64,000 nt of DNA from Pseudoflavonifractor sp. (GTDB lineage Bacteria > Bacteroidota > Bacteroidia > Bacteroidales > Muribaculaceae): assembly GCA_023667145.1 (NCBI GenBank), contig JAMPAQ010000001.1, forward strand, positions 1,221,481 through 1,285,480, given 5' to 3'. Numbering within the stretch: position 1 is the stretch's first letter; every line of letters starts with the position of its first letter. The translations under genes and the position numbers were made by a program. Shown here piece after piece: positions 37,362-46,355 of this stretch. The notes below the pieces were generated by a model. It was given only the letters and a program-made list of their open reading frames with translations. It was not told the origin of the DNA and did no database searches.

Positions 37362-39800
37362 ATGGATCACAGCGAACGAATGGCCCGGATGAGAGAGGAG
37401 ATGGAGCGCCGCCGCAGGGAACTTGAGGAGCGCTTGGGTGCGATACGCGACAATGCCGGGCGTATATCCCCCGAATACCGACGGCAATCAACCGGCGAGA
37501 AATCGGCGACTCCCACCAACGGGACAACCAGACAACTGCCGCTACTCAAAAGACATGACGGACTCGAAGATGAGACGGAGACCAAGATTGGCATGTTTGA
37601 CCGTCTGTATGAGTCTCAGTACATGAGGTTTGAGACCGCCGCCCATACGTTCGGCTACGATACCATAGATTACGCACCCCTTATCAATCCGCTTGTATGC
37701 CTTGTCGAGATAGAACTCGACAAGGCTCTCTCTCCCATAGCGCGAAAACGTAATATTAACTACAGACGCATGTTTGGTGACTTCATCACCATACTGCGTA
37801 ACGATAGTTGCCGTAGGCTCCTCTCCGGCAAGATTAACGACCTCGGCAAGGCGATAGAATCTGTTGAGGCCATACAACGGATGCGCAACTCCGTCAGCCA
37901 CAAGGGAGTCATTGACCGTGACGCGTTCCTGACGTTCTACAACGGTTGCTATCTGCCGTTCTTCAACGAGACGCTTCCACAGTTCATAGAGCTAAAACAT
38001 TCGTGGAGCAAGAGCTCTTTCGGCAACGAAAACGTCGTGTATGACCATCAATCAATATCGCAATCACGGCTTTTTGACAATCGGGGTGACAATTCTGCCA
38101 CTCCCCCATTCATAGCAGTGATATTGACCGATACCGAACAATTGTCGATAAAATACTTCCGTGACATCAATATCGGCGGTGTCAACGGCCCGGCGGTCAT
38201 CACCCGGCGACTGTTAGAGCCATACGTCGAGTCGGCGGCCCACATCGGGCTACAATATCTGTTGCTCGACGCGGCCAATCCTGACTATGGCCGCTATCTC
38301 GACAAGGAGCGAGGCTGGCAATCGTGGCTGGAGATGCTCGACCGCTTCAGACTCGCACATCTCAGCGACGTAACTGCCTGTGTCGGACTCTTTATAATCG
38401 GGGGTGATGATGTCGTCCCGATGCCACGACTGCGCAGCCCGATATCCAACGCCGTGACCGACAGCACCAAGACCGAGGTGCTCGAATCAACCATCGAGGC
38501 CGACTGGATCTACGGATTTGACAAGAGCCATATCACACTGGACGAGGAGGGGCATCTCGACTTCGACCGGCTGTCAGGAGCAAAGGTACACTTTCATGTC
38601 GGTCGGCTACCACTTGAGTCAGGACTCATGGCATCGGACTACGAAGACGACATAAGGGGGTATCTTGTCCGAAGCCTCGGCGCATTGCACAACGGCATAT
38701 CTGTTAGCAGGGTCGGGGCCGTAGGATGTCGCACATGCCGCATAATCACGACCAAGGTCGTGGATGGATTCCCGCAACTACGCATTGACGACATGGACGA
38801 GCGCTATCGTCAGGGCAATGCGTTTATCAGCCCGCAACTACGGCTTGACCTTGACGAGGATTCGCCCGACTTACCGGCAGTGGTGACATACATCAACCGC
38901 ATCAAGGAATGCGATATAGTGACGACAGTACTCCACGGCGGTCCGGCACCAACCATGCCGACATTCTGCGGTGAGCAGCGAAGCATGGACGGGATAGAGC
39001 AACCGACTGCATTCGCCCCATTCATGTATGACGGGGCAAGAGTCAAGATCATGGTCCCGGTATGTTGCTGGGGCGCACGGTTCATCGGATACCAACGCAA
39101 CTGCTCGTCGTTGTTGAGCGCGTTTCTTGATCACGAGGTCTTGCTCTACATGGGGTCATGCCGCACCGTCTATGGGCAGTTTGACATCAATTTCATGGAC
39201 GCGGACGGCAATATCGTCGCCGAGCCGTACCTGCAATGGGGTGAATGGCTCGTAAGGTTGTTCATGCAACGCCTTATGGAGGGGTATCCCGCCGGCCTGG
39301 CACTGGTGCTTGCCAAAAACGACTATCTCGCCCAACACTCCACAGGCACGCCCGAGGATATGCTGACCGTACTGCAATTCAATCTGTTTGGCGACCCGAT
39401 GCTCTATGTCATTCCTGAAGACGCGCCGTCAGCCTTTGGCAATCGTCCGGCGACCCTGCGTGCCGACATGGAGACCCCGCTATATGTAAGAAACACCAAC
39501 TTCTCCTATCACGAGACCGAGGTTGACAATCCGGGCCTGACAGGCCATAAGTCCATATTGGAACGCATACGGTCGCTCGTCGACAGGAATCTCGATGACA
39601 TCACCCATAGGCTTGGCGACATGGTATACCGCCAGTATGGCATCGATCCACGCACGTTGCGGCATATCGCCCGATACACAGCCGGGCGCGGTGAGCATGG
39701 TCTGAGGTTTGAATACTCAGAGGACGGCAACTGTCCCTCCATCACATCGGTATATACCGACCCTCAGGGCAACATAAGACGTATAGCCCGGAGCTTTTGA
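37362..39800 (+). CDS. HEPN-like/C25-type caspase-fold protein
   Basis: The 812-residue protein has no signal peptide. An Arg/Glu-rich coiled start (1-30) is followed by a helical domain (about 80-200) with RNSVSH (R175-N176...H180), which fits the HEPN motif RNxxxH. The second half looks like a C25 gingipain-type domain: FIIGGDDVVPMPR, DWIYG, VGRLPLES, LHGGP (His525), VPVCCWGAR (Cys568 or 569) and NLFGDPMLYV. The His/Cys pair suggests an active clan CD peptidase. Known C25 enzymes are secreted, whereas this is cytoplasmic. It ends the operon; a terminator follows at 39829. A regulated toxic effector is a reasonable guess. Confidence 0.78.
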   Translation: MDHSERMARMREEMERRRRELEERLGAIRDNAGRISPEYRRQSTGEKSATPTNGTTRQLPLLKRHDGLEDETETKIGMFDRLYESQYMRFETAAHTFGYDTIDYAPLINPLVCLVEIELDKALSPIARKRNINYRRMFGDFITILRNDSCRRLLSGKINDLGKAIESVEAIQRMRNSVSHKGVIDRDAFLTFYNGCYLPFFNETLPQFIELKHSWSKSSFGNENVVYDHQSISQSRLFDNRGDNSATPPFIAVILTDTEQLSIKYFRDINIGGVNGPAVITRRLLEPYVESAAHIGLQYLLLDAANPDYGRYLDKERGWQSWLEMLDRFRLAHLSDVTACVGLFIIGGDDVVPMPRLRSPISNAVTDSTKTEVLESTIEADWIYGFDKSHITLDEEGHLDFDRLSGAKVHFHVGRLPLESGLMASDYEDDIRGYLVRSLGALHNGISVSRVGAVGCRTCRIITTKVVDGFPQLRIDDMDERYRQGNAFISPQLRLDLDEDSPDLPAVVTYINRIKECDIVTTVLHGGPAPTMPTFCGEQRSMDGIEQPTAFAPFMYDGARVKIMVPVCCWGARFIGYQRNCSSLLSAFLDHEVLLYMGSCRTVYGQFDINFMDADGNIVAEPYLQWGEWLVRLFMQRLMEGYPAGLALVLAKNDYLAQHSTGTPEDMLTVLQFNLFGDPMLYVIPEDAPSAFGNRPATLRADMETPLYVRNTNFSYHETEVDNPGLTGHKSILERIRSLVDRNLDDITHRLGDMVYRQYGIDPRTLRHIARYTAGRGEHGLRFEYSEDGNCPSITSVYTDPQGNIRRIARSF

Positions 39801-39828
39801 GGCAGCAGGTTGCCGGAGTGTGATTTTA

Positions 39829-39873
39829 AGAGGTTGTTTAACATCTAATGTTATTAAACAACCTCTAATTTTG
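39829..39873 (+). terminator. Terminator of the four-gene operon
   Basis: A 13-bp perfect stem AGAGGTTGTTTAA/TTAAACAACCTCT (39829-39841, 39854-39866) is followed by AATTTTG, 28 bp after the last stop. Its tail overlaps the next promoter. Confidence 0.88.
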
Positions 39874-39901
39874 CACAGTCGGGGTATTGTGGCTAACTTT
39901 G
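39871..39901 (+). promoter_or_regulatory. Promoter of the AI-2E family gene
   Basis: TTG at 39871-39873 and TAACTTTG at 39894-39901 with a 20-bp spacer; the gene starts 61 bp later. Confidence 0.75.
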
Positions 39902-39961
39902 CACGCGGCGGGACGCTATGGCTCCGGCCATTAATGACATCATCACATATCCCCTACTCCC

Positions 39962-41095
39962 ATGACCAACAGACGCCCCTATACACTTGACCGCGTTGTG
40001 AGACTCGTCATCACCATCGCGGTGATCGCCATAGCGCTTTATTTCATCAACCTGCTCAAGGATGTGCTGCTGCCATTCTGCGTCTCATGTCTCATAGCCT
40101 ACCTGTTGGAGCCGTTTGTCCAGTTCAACCGCCGGTTGCTCAACCTGCGGGGGCGCACGACAGCCATATTCTGCACCCTGTTTGAGGCGACATTTTTTGT
40201 CGGGGTACTCTGCTACTTCTTCATCCCCTCCATCATCCAGGAGATGGCACAGGTTGGGACGCTCATAAAGCAGTACTCACAGACCGAACTAAACATACCG
40301 TTCATGCCCAACGGGATACACCGCTTCATCCGCACCCATCTCGACCTGGAGTACCTGTCGACGCTGCTCACCCGACAGGAGTGGATAGCCCTGATAAAGA
40401 CCTCGATTGCAGGGACGTGGGGACTTGTCAGCACAAGCATCGGGTGGATAATCAGCGTGTTCAGCTGGCTCGTGGTGTTCCTCTACGTCATATTCATAAT
40501 GCTTGACTATGACCGGCTGTCAAACGGATTCCGCCGCATGGTGCCACCACGCTACCGCGAGATAACATTCAGGCTCGGGCGCGACCTGCAACAGTCGATG
40601 AACCACTATTTCCGTGGTCAGGCGCTTGTGGCGCTGTGTGTCGGCATTCTGTTCAGCATCGGGTTCCTCATCATCGACCTTCCGCTGGCCATAGTACTCG
40701 GACTATTTATCGGATTGCTCAACATGGTGCCGTACCTACAACTGATCTCGATACCCATCACGGCGATGCTGTGCCTGGTGATGTCGGTTGACCAAGGCAT
40801 CAATTTCTGGGTGATATTCTCGGAGTCGATGGCCGTCTACTGTGTCGTACAGGCCATTCAAGACCTTATCCTTACCCCCAAGATCATGGGCAAGGCGATG
40901 GGTCTCAATCCGGCCCTCATATTGCTGTCGCTGTCGATATGGGGTACGCTGCTCGGACTGCTGGGCATGATTGTGGCGCTCCCGTTGACGACACTGCTCC
41001 TCGCCTACTATAACCGCTACATAATACAAGGCGGTGATGGTACGGCGAGGAATGACACCAAGGCCGATGGCAAGAGCCAACCGGCGGCCGAGTGA
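39962..41095 (+). CDS. AI-2E family (PerM-like) membrane protein
   Basis: The 377-residue protein has about seven or eight spans. It shows the family features: VVRLVITIAVIAIALYF at the start, LPFCVSCLIAYLLEPFV, a central amphipathic helical region, and QALVALCVGILFSIGF followed by GLFIGLLNMVPYL and a late DLILTPKIMGKAMGLNP. Members export autoinducer-2 or act as ion antiporters; the substrate here is unknown. It is transcribed alone and faces the DUF2007 gene with a 40-bp gap. Confidence 0.88.
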   Translation: MTNRRPYTLDRVVRLVITIAVIAIALYFINLLKDVLLPFCVSCLIAYLLEPFVQFNRRLLNLRGRTTAIFCTLFEATFFVGVLCYFFIPSIIQEMAQVGTLIKQYSQTELNIPFMPNGIHRFIRTHLDLEYLSTLLTRQEWIALIKTSIAGTWGLVSTSIGWIISVFSWLVVFLYVIFIMLDYDRLSNGFRRMVPPRYREITFRLGRDLQQSMNHYFRGQALVALCVGILFSIGFLIIDLPLAIVLGLFIGLLNMVPYLQLISIPITAMLCLVMSVDQGINFWVIFSESMAVYCVVQAIQDLILTPKIMGKAMGLNPALILLSLSIWGTLLGLLGMIVALPLTTLLLAYYNRYIIQGGDGTARNDTKADGKSQPAAE

Positions 41096-41135
41096 CCGAC
41101 ACCGATACGCCTCCGGCAACACCAACCCACGCGGA

Positions 41136-41381
41136 TCAGCCGACCGGCGGCGAGGCGATGATGAGACGTGCCTCGTCAAGCAATCCGGCGGGGACCATCA
41201 ACCTTATCGCCCCAAGTGGCGTAAGCGTCAGCGGATAGACCGTCGACATAATCTCGTTGAGTATGACACACGGCACTCCGTTGGTCTCAAGGACTCCTTT
41301 GTCTATATAAGCATCGGCATCGCTGTAATAGGTGCGGAACAGCACCCATCCCTCCACCTGTCTGTCGTTACCATGATCCAT
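41136..41381 (-). CDS. DUF2007 protein
   Basis: The 81-residue protein has the DUF2007 pattern WVLFRTYYSDADAYIDKGVL, then LETNGVPCVILNE and LMVPAGLLDEARLII. It is a small soluble ferredoxin-like fold, called a putative signal-transducing protein; no function is known. It lies 7 bp after mltG, the same arrangement as a two-gene operon. The start could also be an internal position near the VEGWV segment. Confidence 0.82.
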   Translation of the reverse strand: MDHGNDRQVEGWVLFRTYYSDADAYIDKGVLETNGVPCVILNEIMSTVYPLTLTPLGAIRLMVPAGLLDEARLIIASPPVG

Positions 41382-41388
41382 ATTGAGG

Positions 41389-42453
41389 TCATTTTATATT
41401 TCGGGCATTGAGCGCAGCCTGATACCTGCGTGCGTTGGCGAGATGCTCGCGGTAGTCGGCGGTAAAATTGTGCCGCCCGGAGAAGTCCTCCTTGGCACAC
41501 ATATATATATAATCGTTGGCGGGAGCATCAAGCACCGCGTCGAGCGTGGCGGGATTGACCACACGTATGGGACCCGGAGGCAACCCGCGATTGATGTAGG
41601 TGTTGTAGGGGGACTGCTTGGCGAGGTGTACCGCGAGTACGCGCTTTATCGAGAAGTCGCCGACGGCAAACTTGACGGTCGGGTCGGCTTGAAGCCGCAT
41701 TCCCTTGTTGAGGCGGTTGAGATAGAGTCGCGCCACCGTACCGCGCTCGACCCGGTCATTGGTCTCCTCCTCGGCTATCGAGGCCACTGTCGCCACCTCA
41801 ATGGGCGACAGGCTAAGTGCCTCAGCCTTTGCCCGCCGTTCGGCAGTCCAAAAGTGGTCATATTGGGCCGACAGCTGCCCGACAACCCTTGCCGGGGATT
41901 CTGTCCAGTAAAACTCGTATGTATCAGGGAAAAATGCCGCCGGATATTGCTGTAGCGTGAACCCCTTGGCCGACAGTACGCTGTCACAGGCCGCGAGAAA
42001 CTCAACGGGCGTAAACTCCATCTTGTCCGCGATACGCGACGCGAGTTGCGGCATAGTCCTGACATTGTTGAACGTCACCCTCACGGGTGTCTGCGCCCCG
42101 GTCGCGAGCCGACGGTATATCCGGGCCGCGCTCATCCCCTCGCTGACACGATAGGCACCATGGGGCACGGCATCCTTGCCCGAAAACAGTGACCATAGCC
42201 GCATGACCCGACCGGCCACCGGCTCGCCGAGACTCACCGTGAGACTGTCGCGAAATGCCTCACGCGACATGCCGGTGGGGAGATACACCCAACGGGCTTC
42301 CCCGATGTCGCTATGTCCGACATAATGCCACACCGTCACCGCCGCCCACACGGCCATGGCGGCACAAACCGCAATCACAGCCGAAGCGACCAAACGCCGC
42401 CGAGGCCATTGCCGCAACCTCTCACCGATATCCCGTATATTCATTTTTCTCAT
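41389..42453 (-). CDS. mltG: Endolytic transglycosylase MltG
   Basis: The 354-residue protein has a cytoplasmic Arg-rich start, a membrane span (about 22-44) and a periplasmic YceG/MltG domain. The catalytic glutamate region is VASIAEEETN, followed by RGTVARLYLNRLNKGM, LQADPTVKFAVG and SPYNTYINRGLPPGPI. It cleaves nascent glycan strands and ends their growth. It has its own promoter, divergent from the NosR-like gene. A start three codons later (MNIRD) is also possible. Confidence 0.93.
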   Translation of the reverse strand: MRKMNIRDIGERLRQWPRRRLVASAVIAVCAAMAVWAAVTVWHYVGHSDIGEARWVYLPTGMSREAFRDSLTVSLGEPVAGRVMRLWSLFSGKDAVPHGAYRVSEGMSAARIYRRLATGAQTPVRVTFNNVRTMPQLASRIADKMEFTPVEFLAACDSVLSAKGFTLQQYPAAFFPDTYEFYWTESPARVVGQLSAQYDHFWTAERRAKAEALSLSPIEVATVASIAEEETNDRVERGTVARLYLNRLNKGMRLQADPTVKFAVGDFSIKRVLAVHLAKQSPYNTYINRGLPPGPIRVVNPATLDAVLDAPANDYIYMCAKEDFSGRHNFTADYREHLANARRYQAALNARNIK

Positions 42454-42498
42454 CGCTATTTACTCCGTTATAACAAATTCCCGCAACAACAGGAATGA

Positions 42499-42506
42499 CA
42501 AAATTA
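42499..42506 (-). promoter_or_regulatory. -7 element of mltG
   Basis: TAATTTTG on the minus strand, 46 bp before the mltG start. Confidence 0.55.
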
Positions 42507-42528
42507 GCAAAAATCGGGTGAGTTTTAC

Positions 42529-42536
42529 TACTTTTG
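42529..42536 (+). promoter_or_regulatory. -7 element of the NosR-like gene
   Basis: TACTTTTG matches TAnnTTTG and lies 28 bp before the ATG at 42565; the -33 element is weak. Confidence 0.6.
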
Positions 42537-42564
42537 CAGCATCAACAAATATTTGTATATCACA

Positions 42565-43656
42565 ATGACGTTTCAACGATTGCGCATGTTGGTGAGATTT
42601 ATCACCTGTTTTCTTATACTGCTCGCCGTGGCTGTCCAACGTAACGGAACTGTCTTCGGTCATGACATCACTGCCCCGCAGACAGCATCAAACCGTAACG
42701 CGCCTATCACCGTAAGTGACGGTGTCACAATCATAAACACGACCGACATCGCATCTGACATCAAGGGGTATGGAGGTCCCATACCCTTGGAAATCACAAT
42801 CAAGGGTGACAAGATTGCCGCGATAGAGACGCTGAAAAACGCGGAGTCGGAGGACTTTTTCAATCAGGTGAGAGACCGACTCATCCCTCAGTGGATTGGA
42901 ACCCCTACGAGCGAGGTGCAGTCCAAGAGTATCGATGCAATATCAGGCGCGACTCTGTCATCGAGAGCGGTAAACGCGACAATCAAGGCGGGAGTGGCCT
43001 ACTCGATGAGCGACAAGGCCACGCAACCGGTCGACCCTCTCACCGATGCCGACAGGCCGTCATTTGGCCTCAAGAGTGTGGCCGCACTCATCGTGGTGAT
43101 TTGCGCGGCCATCATCCCGATATTTGTCCGCGACCGACGCTACCGCTACACGCAGCTTCTCCTCAACGTCATCGTATTGGGATTCTGGAGCGGCACATTC
43201 CTCTCATACGAGGTTTTTGTCAACTACATTTCCAATGGAGCCAACCTTTGGCAGTCATTGGTGGCGTTGCTCATGCTCGTGGTGGCGTTTGTCTACCCGT
43301 ACTTCGGACGCAAGAGCCACTACTGCACGTGGATATGCCCCCTGGGAGCGCTACAGGAACTCGCGGGACGCGCTACCCGCTTCAAGCTCAAGATGTCACC
43401 ACGGCTGGTGCGCGGATTGACGGCATTCCAGGAGATACTGTGGCTCGCGCTCATGTTTGTCATGTGTGCGGGAATATGGTTTGAATGGATGAACTGGGAA
43501 CTTTTCACCGCATTCATCTTTGAGCAAGCGGCAGTCGGAGTACTGGTCGCCGCAGTCCTTTTTATCACCCTGTCAGTCATCGTCAACCGCCCCTACTGCC
43601 GATTTGTATGCCCGACAGGATGCCTGTTTCAGATAACCCAAAACCCCGATAAATAA
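42565..43656 (+). CDS. NosR-like FMN-binding membrane protein with 4Fe-4S motifs
   Basis: The protein has about 363 residues from ATG 42565; the TTG four codons earlier is rejected. It has a signal or anchor span and then an FMN-binding domain with the flavin-attachment motif DAISGATLSS. Five or so membrane spans follow, with the cysteine motifs CTWICPLGALQE and CRFVCPTGCLF. These are the membrane ferredoxin features of the NosR/NapH family. It probably passes electrons across the membrane to a partner, most likely the nitroreductase encoded 12 bp downstream. Confidence 0.82.
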   Translation: MTFQRLRMLVRFITCFLILLAVAVQRNGTVFGHDITAPQTASNRNAPITVSDGVTIINTTDIASDIKGYGGPIPLEITIKGDKIAAIETLKNAESEDFFNQVRDRLIPQWIGTPTSEVQSKSIDAISGATLSSRAVNATIKAGVAYSMSDKATQPVDPLTDADRPSFGLKSVAALIVVICAAIIPIFVRDRRYRYTQLLLNVIVLGFWSGTFLSYEVFVNYISNGANLWQSLVALLMLVVAFVYPYFGRKSHYCTWICPLGALQELAGRATRFKLKMSPRLVRGLTAFQEILWLALMFVMCAGIWFEWMNWELFTAFIFEQAAVGVLVAAVLFITLSVIVNRPYCRFVCPTGCLFQITQNPDK

Positions 43657-43668
43657 ACACCTATAGAT

Positions 43669-44847
43669 ATGAGAACCTCCCAACTACTCAACATCCTGCT
43701 GGCAGTCGCTTTGGTCGTCCTGTCAATCAAGATTGTACGCGACAATGGCACTGCAAAGCCCGACAGCTCCACATCTCAGGACTCGTCGGTGATGGACAAC
43801 ATACTCACGCGCACCAGCATCCGCGACTATCAGGACAAACCTGTCGAGGATGACAAGATTGAGCAGATGATACGCGCCGCGATGTCCGCTCCATCGGCTG
43901 GCAACAAGCAGCCTTGGCGATTTATCGTCATCAAGGACAAGAATACCCTTCAGGCTATTGCCGAGAAATTTCACACCATGAAGATGGCGGCCAAGGCTCC
44001 CCTCGCCATCGTAGTCTGCGGCGACCTGAAAGCCACGTTCCCCGGCGACGGCGTGGATTACTGGGTGCAGGACGCATCGGCTGCTACTGAAAATATGCTG
44101 CTCGCGGCCCATTCACTCGGCCTCGGTGCCGTATGGTGCGGCATATATCCCATGACAGAGCGTGTCGCTCAGCTGAAAGAGATGCTCAATATCCCCGAGG
44201 ATATAATCCCGCTCAATGTCGTGCCCATCGGCTATCCGGCCGAAGACCCCGCCCCTAAGGACAAATGGTCGCCCGATGAGATTCACTACGAGACGTGGAC
44301 AGGCGACACCCCCACCATACGGCTATCTCAAGAGGTCAAGGCCAAGGAGTGGAAAGAGGTCAGCCCCAAGGAATTCCGGGGCAATCCTTTCAACCTGTTC
44401 AGCGGCGCGCTGTCGCTATCGACCGGTAACCGCAGCGCGATGAACGCCATGACCATCGGTTGGGGCAGCTTGGGAGTGCTTTGGGGCCGCGATCGCCCCG
44501 TCGTTACCGTCTACGTGCGCAAAGACCGCTTCACCCATAGCCTCATGGAGGATAACGACTATTTTGTGGTCGAGGGTTTCCCGAGCGGATATGACAAGGC
44601 CCTGAAGTACCTCGGGTGTGCCTCAGGCAGGGATGAGGACAAGATGAAAGGCTCGGGTCTCACGGTCAGATACACCGATCAAGGGACACCATATTTTGAC
44701 GAGGGCAACCTCTTGTTCGTGTGCAAGAAGATATATGGTGCTCCTCTCAGCCCCGATGGGTTCGGCGAGATGGCACGCGAATACTACAAGGACAAGCCGC
44801 TCCACTCAATGTATATTGGTGAGATTGAGAAAATTATGATAAAATAG
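43669..44847 (+). CDS. Nitroreductase-flavin reductase fusion, membrane anchored
   Basis: The 392-residue protein begins with a single hydrophobic span (6-24), so the rest is tethered or periplasmic. Residues about 45-210 form a nitroreductase domain (TRTSIRDYQDKPV, SAPSAGNKQPWRFIVI, LGAVWCGIYP). Residues 230-392 form a split-barrel flavin reductase-like domain (NPFNLFSGALSLSTGNRSAM, PVVTVYVRKDRFTHSLM). It sits 12 bp after the NosR-like gene, which could feed it electrons. The substrate is unknown. A fusion of these two FMN domains is unusual. Confidence 0.82.
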   Translation: MRTSQLLNILLAVALVVLSIKIVRDNGTAKPDSSTSQDSSVMDNILTRTSIRDYQDKPVEDDKIEQMIRAAMSAPSAGNKQPWRFIVIKDKNTLQAIAEKFHTMKMAAKAPLAIVVCGDLKATFPGDGVDYWVQDASAATENMLLAAHSLGLGAVWCGIYPMTERVAQLKEMLNIPEDIIPLNVVPIGYPAEDPAPKDKWSPDEIHYETWTGDTPTIRLSQEVKAKEWKEVSPKEFRGNPFNLFSGALSLSTGNRSAMNAMTIGWGSLGVLWGRDRPVVTVYVRKDRFTHSLMEDNDYFVVEGFPSGYDKALKYLGCASGRDEDKMKGSGLTVRYTDQGTPYFDEGNLLFVCKKIYGAPLSPDGFGEMAREYYKDKPLHSMYIGEIEKIMIK

Positions 44848-44914
44848 CCACCCCATTCAATCTCACGGCGCTCTTCTATTGCAAAACAGTCTTGAAAAAA
44901 ATAAGGCGCAAGTA

Positions 44915-44944
44915 TTGCCAATTCAAAAAAAAGTCGTACCTTTG
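44915..44944 (+). promoter_or_regulatory. Promoter of tRNA-His
   Basis: TTG at 44915-44917 and TACCTTTG at 44937-44944 with a 19-bp spacer; the tRNA starts 13 bp later. Confidence 0.78.
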
Positions 44945-44956
44945 CATCATCAAAAT

Positions 44957-45031
<75 letters not shown>

Positions 45032-45036
45032 CCAAA

Positions 45037-45067
45037 GAGACTTGCTTTCAAGCAGGTCTCCTTTTTT
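45037..45067 (+). terminator. Terminator of tRNA-His
   Basis: An 11-bp stem GAGACTTGCTT/AAGCAGGTCTC with a short loop is followed by CTTTTTT. Confidence 0.9.
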
Positions 45068-45101
45068 ATACAGTAACACTTACGGGCGCGATACATCAGC
45101 C

Positions 45102-45257
45102 TCAAGTCCCCCAACCAAAAATCTCGTCCATACAATTTGGCAAAAAAGATACCATGAACATGTTATTCGCAATCAACGTGCGTTCGACAATATTATGGAG
45201 TATGTGAATCAAAACGTTGAGAGCTGGGACAAGGATGTCTTTAATCAAAATAGATGA
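45102..45257 (+). pseudogene. C-terminal remnant of a REP-associated (Y1-type) transposase
   Basis: The frame reads TIWQKRYHEHVIRNQRAFDN followed by IMEYVNQNVESWDKDVF and a stop. This matches the C-terminal end of IS200/RAYT transposases (IWQRxYYEHIIRN...YI..NP..W). The N-terminal half with the HUH and Tyr motifs is absent, and the frame runs back into tRNA-His. It is therefore a truncated, inactive piece left beside a tRNA gene. Confidence 0.7.
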
Positions 45258-45315
45258 CAAAGCGGATTACCGAGCTAAATTTTGGTGAGGGAGCGGTGCA
45301 TTTTGTGGTGAAAGG

Positions 45316-45346
45316 TTGGTTTATTTCGGAGGTTTCGTTAACTTTG
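45316..45346 (+). promoter_or_regulatory. Promoter of the thi operon
   Basis: TTG at 45316-45318 and TAACTTTG at 45339-45346 with a 20-bp spacer. Transcription would begin just before the riboswitch. Confidence 0.78.
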
Positions 45347-45349
45347 TGG

Positions 45350-45429
45350 CAAGACAAAGGGGTGCCCCTGCATGTGGTGCTGAGATTATACCCTTGAACC
45401 TGACGCGGATAATGCCGCCGGAGGAATTG
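45350..45429 (+). promoter_or_regulatory. TPP riboswitch (THI element)
   Basis: The TPP aptamer core is evident. After GGGGTGCCCCTGCATG come the invariant GCTGAGA (45379-45385), ATACCC, GAACCTGA and the GGATAATGCC segment, with closing GGAGG. It lies directly after a promoter and about 110 nt before thiD. TPP binding should shut down the operon. No intrinsic terminator is seen between it and thiD, so control is probably at translation start. Confidence 0.95.
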
Positions 45430-45536
45430 TTGACCTCACCACTGCCCTATGTAAGATTGCCTCTCTTTGTCTGCCGGTTTATCAATCAAGGCGTCTCTGT
45501 CACGTACAAACGTGACCGCCGATAAAACAGACGAAG

Positions 45537-46355
45537 ATGAAACGATATGCGACAATGCTCTCAATCGCCGGATCCGACTCATCGGGCGGTGCCGGGATAC
45601 AGGCCGACATAAAGACGGCCTCAGCCCTCGGCGTGTATGCAATGACAGCGATAACTGCCATAACCGTGCAGAACACCCTCGGTGTCGAGGCCGTACAGGA
45701 CATACGCCCCGACATAGTCGCGGGACAGATTGATGTGGTGTTCAGCGACATTCCACCATTGGCGACAAAGACCGGGATGCTGTTCTCGTCTGACATAGTG
45801 GATACCGTGGCGCGATGTCTCGCCAAGAACAAAGCCCCCAATATCGTTGTTGACCCGGTAATGGTATCAACATCCGGCTCACAGCTGATTTCCGATGACG
45901 CCATCGACACGATGGTCACACGCCTGTTTCCCATCGCCGACATAGTGACACCAAACTATGCCGAGGCCGTGCGTATCACCGGGCTGACCGTGCCGGAGGA
46001 ACAGGCCCTACGGTTTCACGAACTCGGGGTCAAGGCCGTGTTGCTGAAAGGTGGGGACTCCCCTGATGATGGAGACGACTGCAAGACCGACTACCTGTCA
46101 ATCGCCGGAAAGGGAATCGAAAGATTGCGTGGCCGAAACATCAGCACGCGCAACACCCACGGGACCGGCTGCACCCTGTCGAGCGCCATCGCATCTTTTC
46201 TCGCCCTCGGTCATCGGCTCGACGAGGCAGTCAGGCTTGCGAAAGCATATATCACCGATGCCCTCCGACATGGAGCAGACATCAACATCGGCCACGGACA
46301 CGGGCCGGTGAACCATCTTTACCAACCTCATAACCTATATATTATAGAACAATGA
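45537..46355 (+). CDS. thiD: Hydroxymethylpyrimidine/phosphomethylpyrimidine kinase
   Basis: The 272-residue ribokinase-fold protein starts MLSIAGSDSSGGAGIQADIK. It shows NIVVDPVMVSTSG, VTPNYAEA and the anion-hole signature NTHGTGCTLSSAIAS. It phosphorylates HMP to HMP-P and then HMP-PP for thiamine synthesis. It is the first gene after the riboswitch. Its stop overlaps thiS in ATGA. Confidence 0.95.
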   Translation: MKRYATMLSIAGSDSSGGAGIQADIKTASALGVYAMTAITAITVQNTLGVEAVQDIRPDIVAGQIDVVFSDIPPLATKTGMLFSSDIVDTVARCLAKNKAPNIVVDPVMVSTSGSQLISDDAIDTMVTRLFPIADIVTPNYAEAVRITGLTVPEEQALRFHELGVKAVLLKGGDSPDDGDDCKTDYLSIAGKGIERLRGRNISTRNTHGTGCTLSSAIASFLALGHRLDEAVRLAKAYITDALRHGADINIGHGHGPVNHLYQPHNLYIIEQ

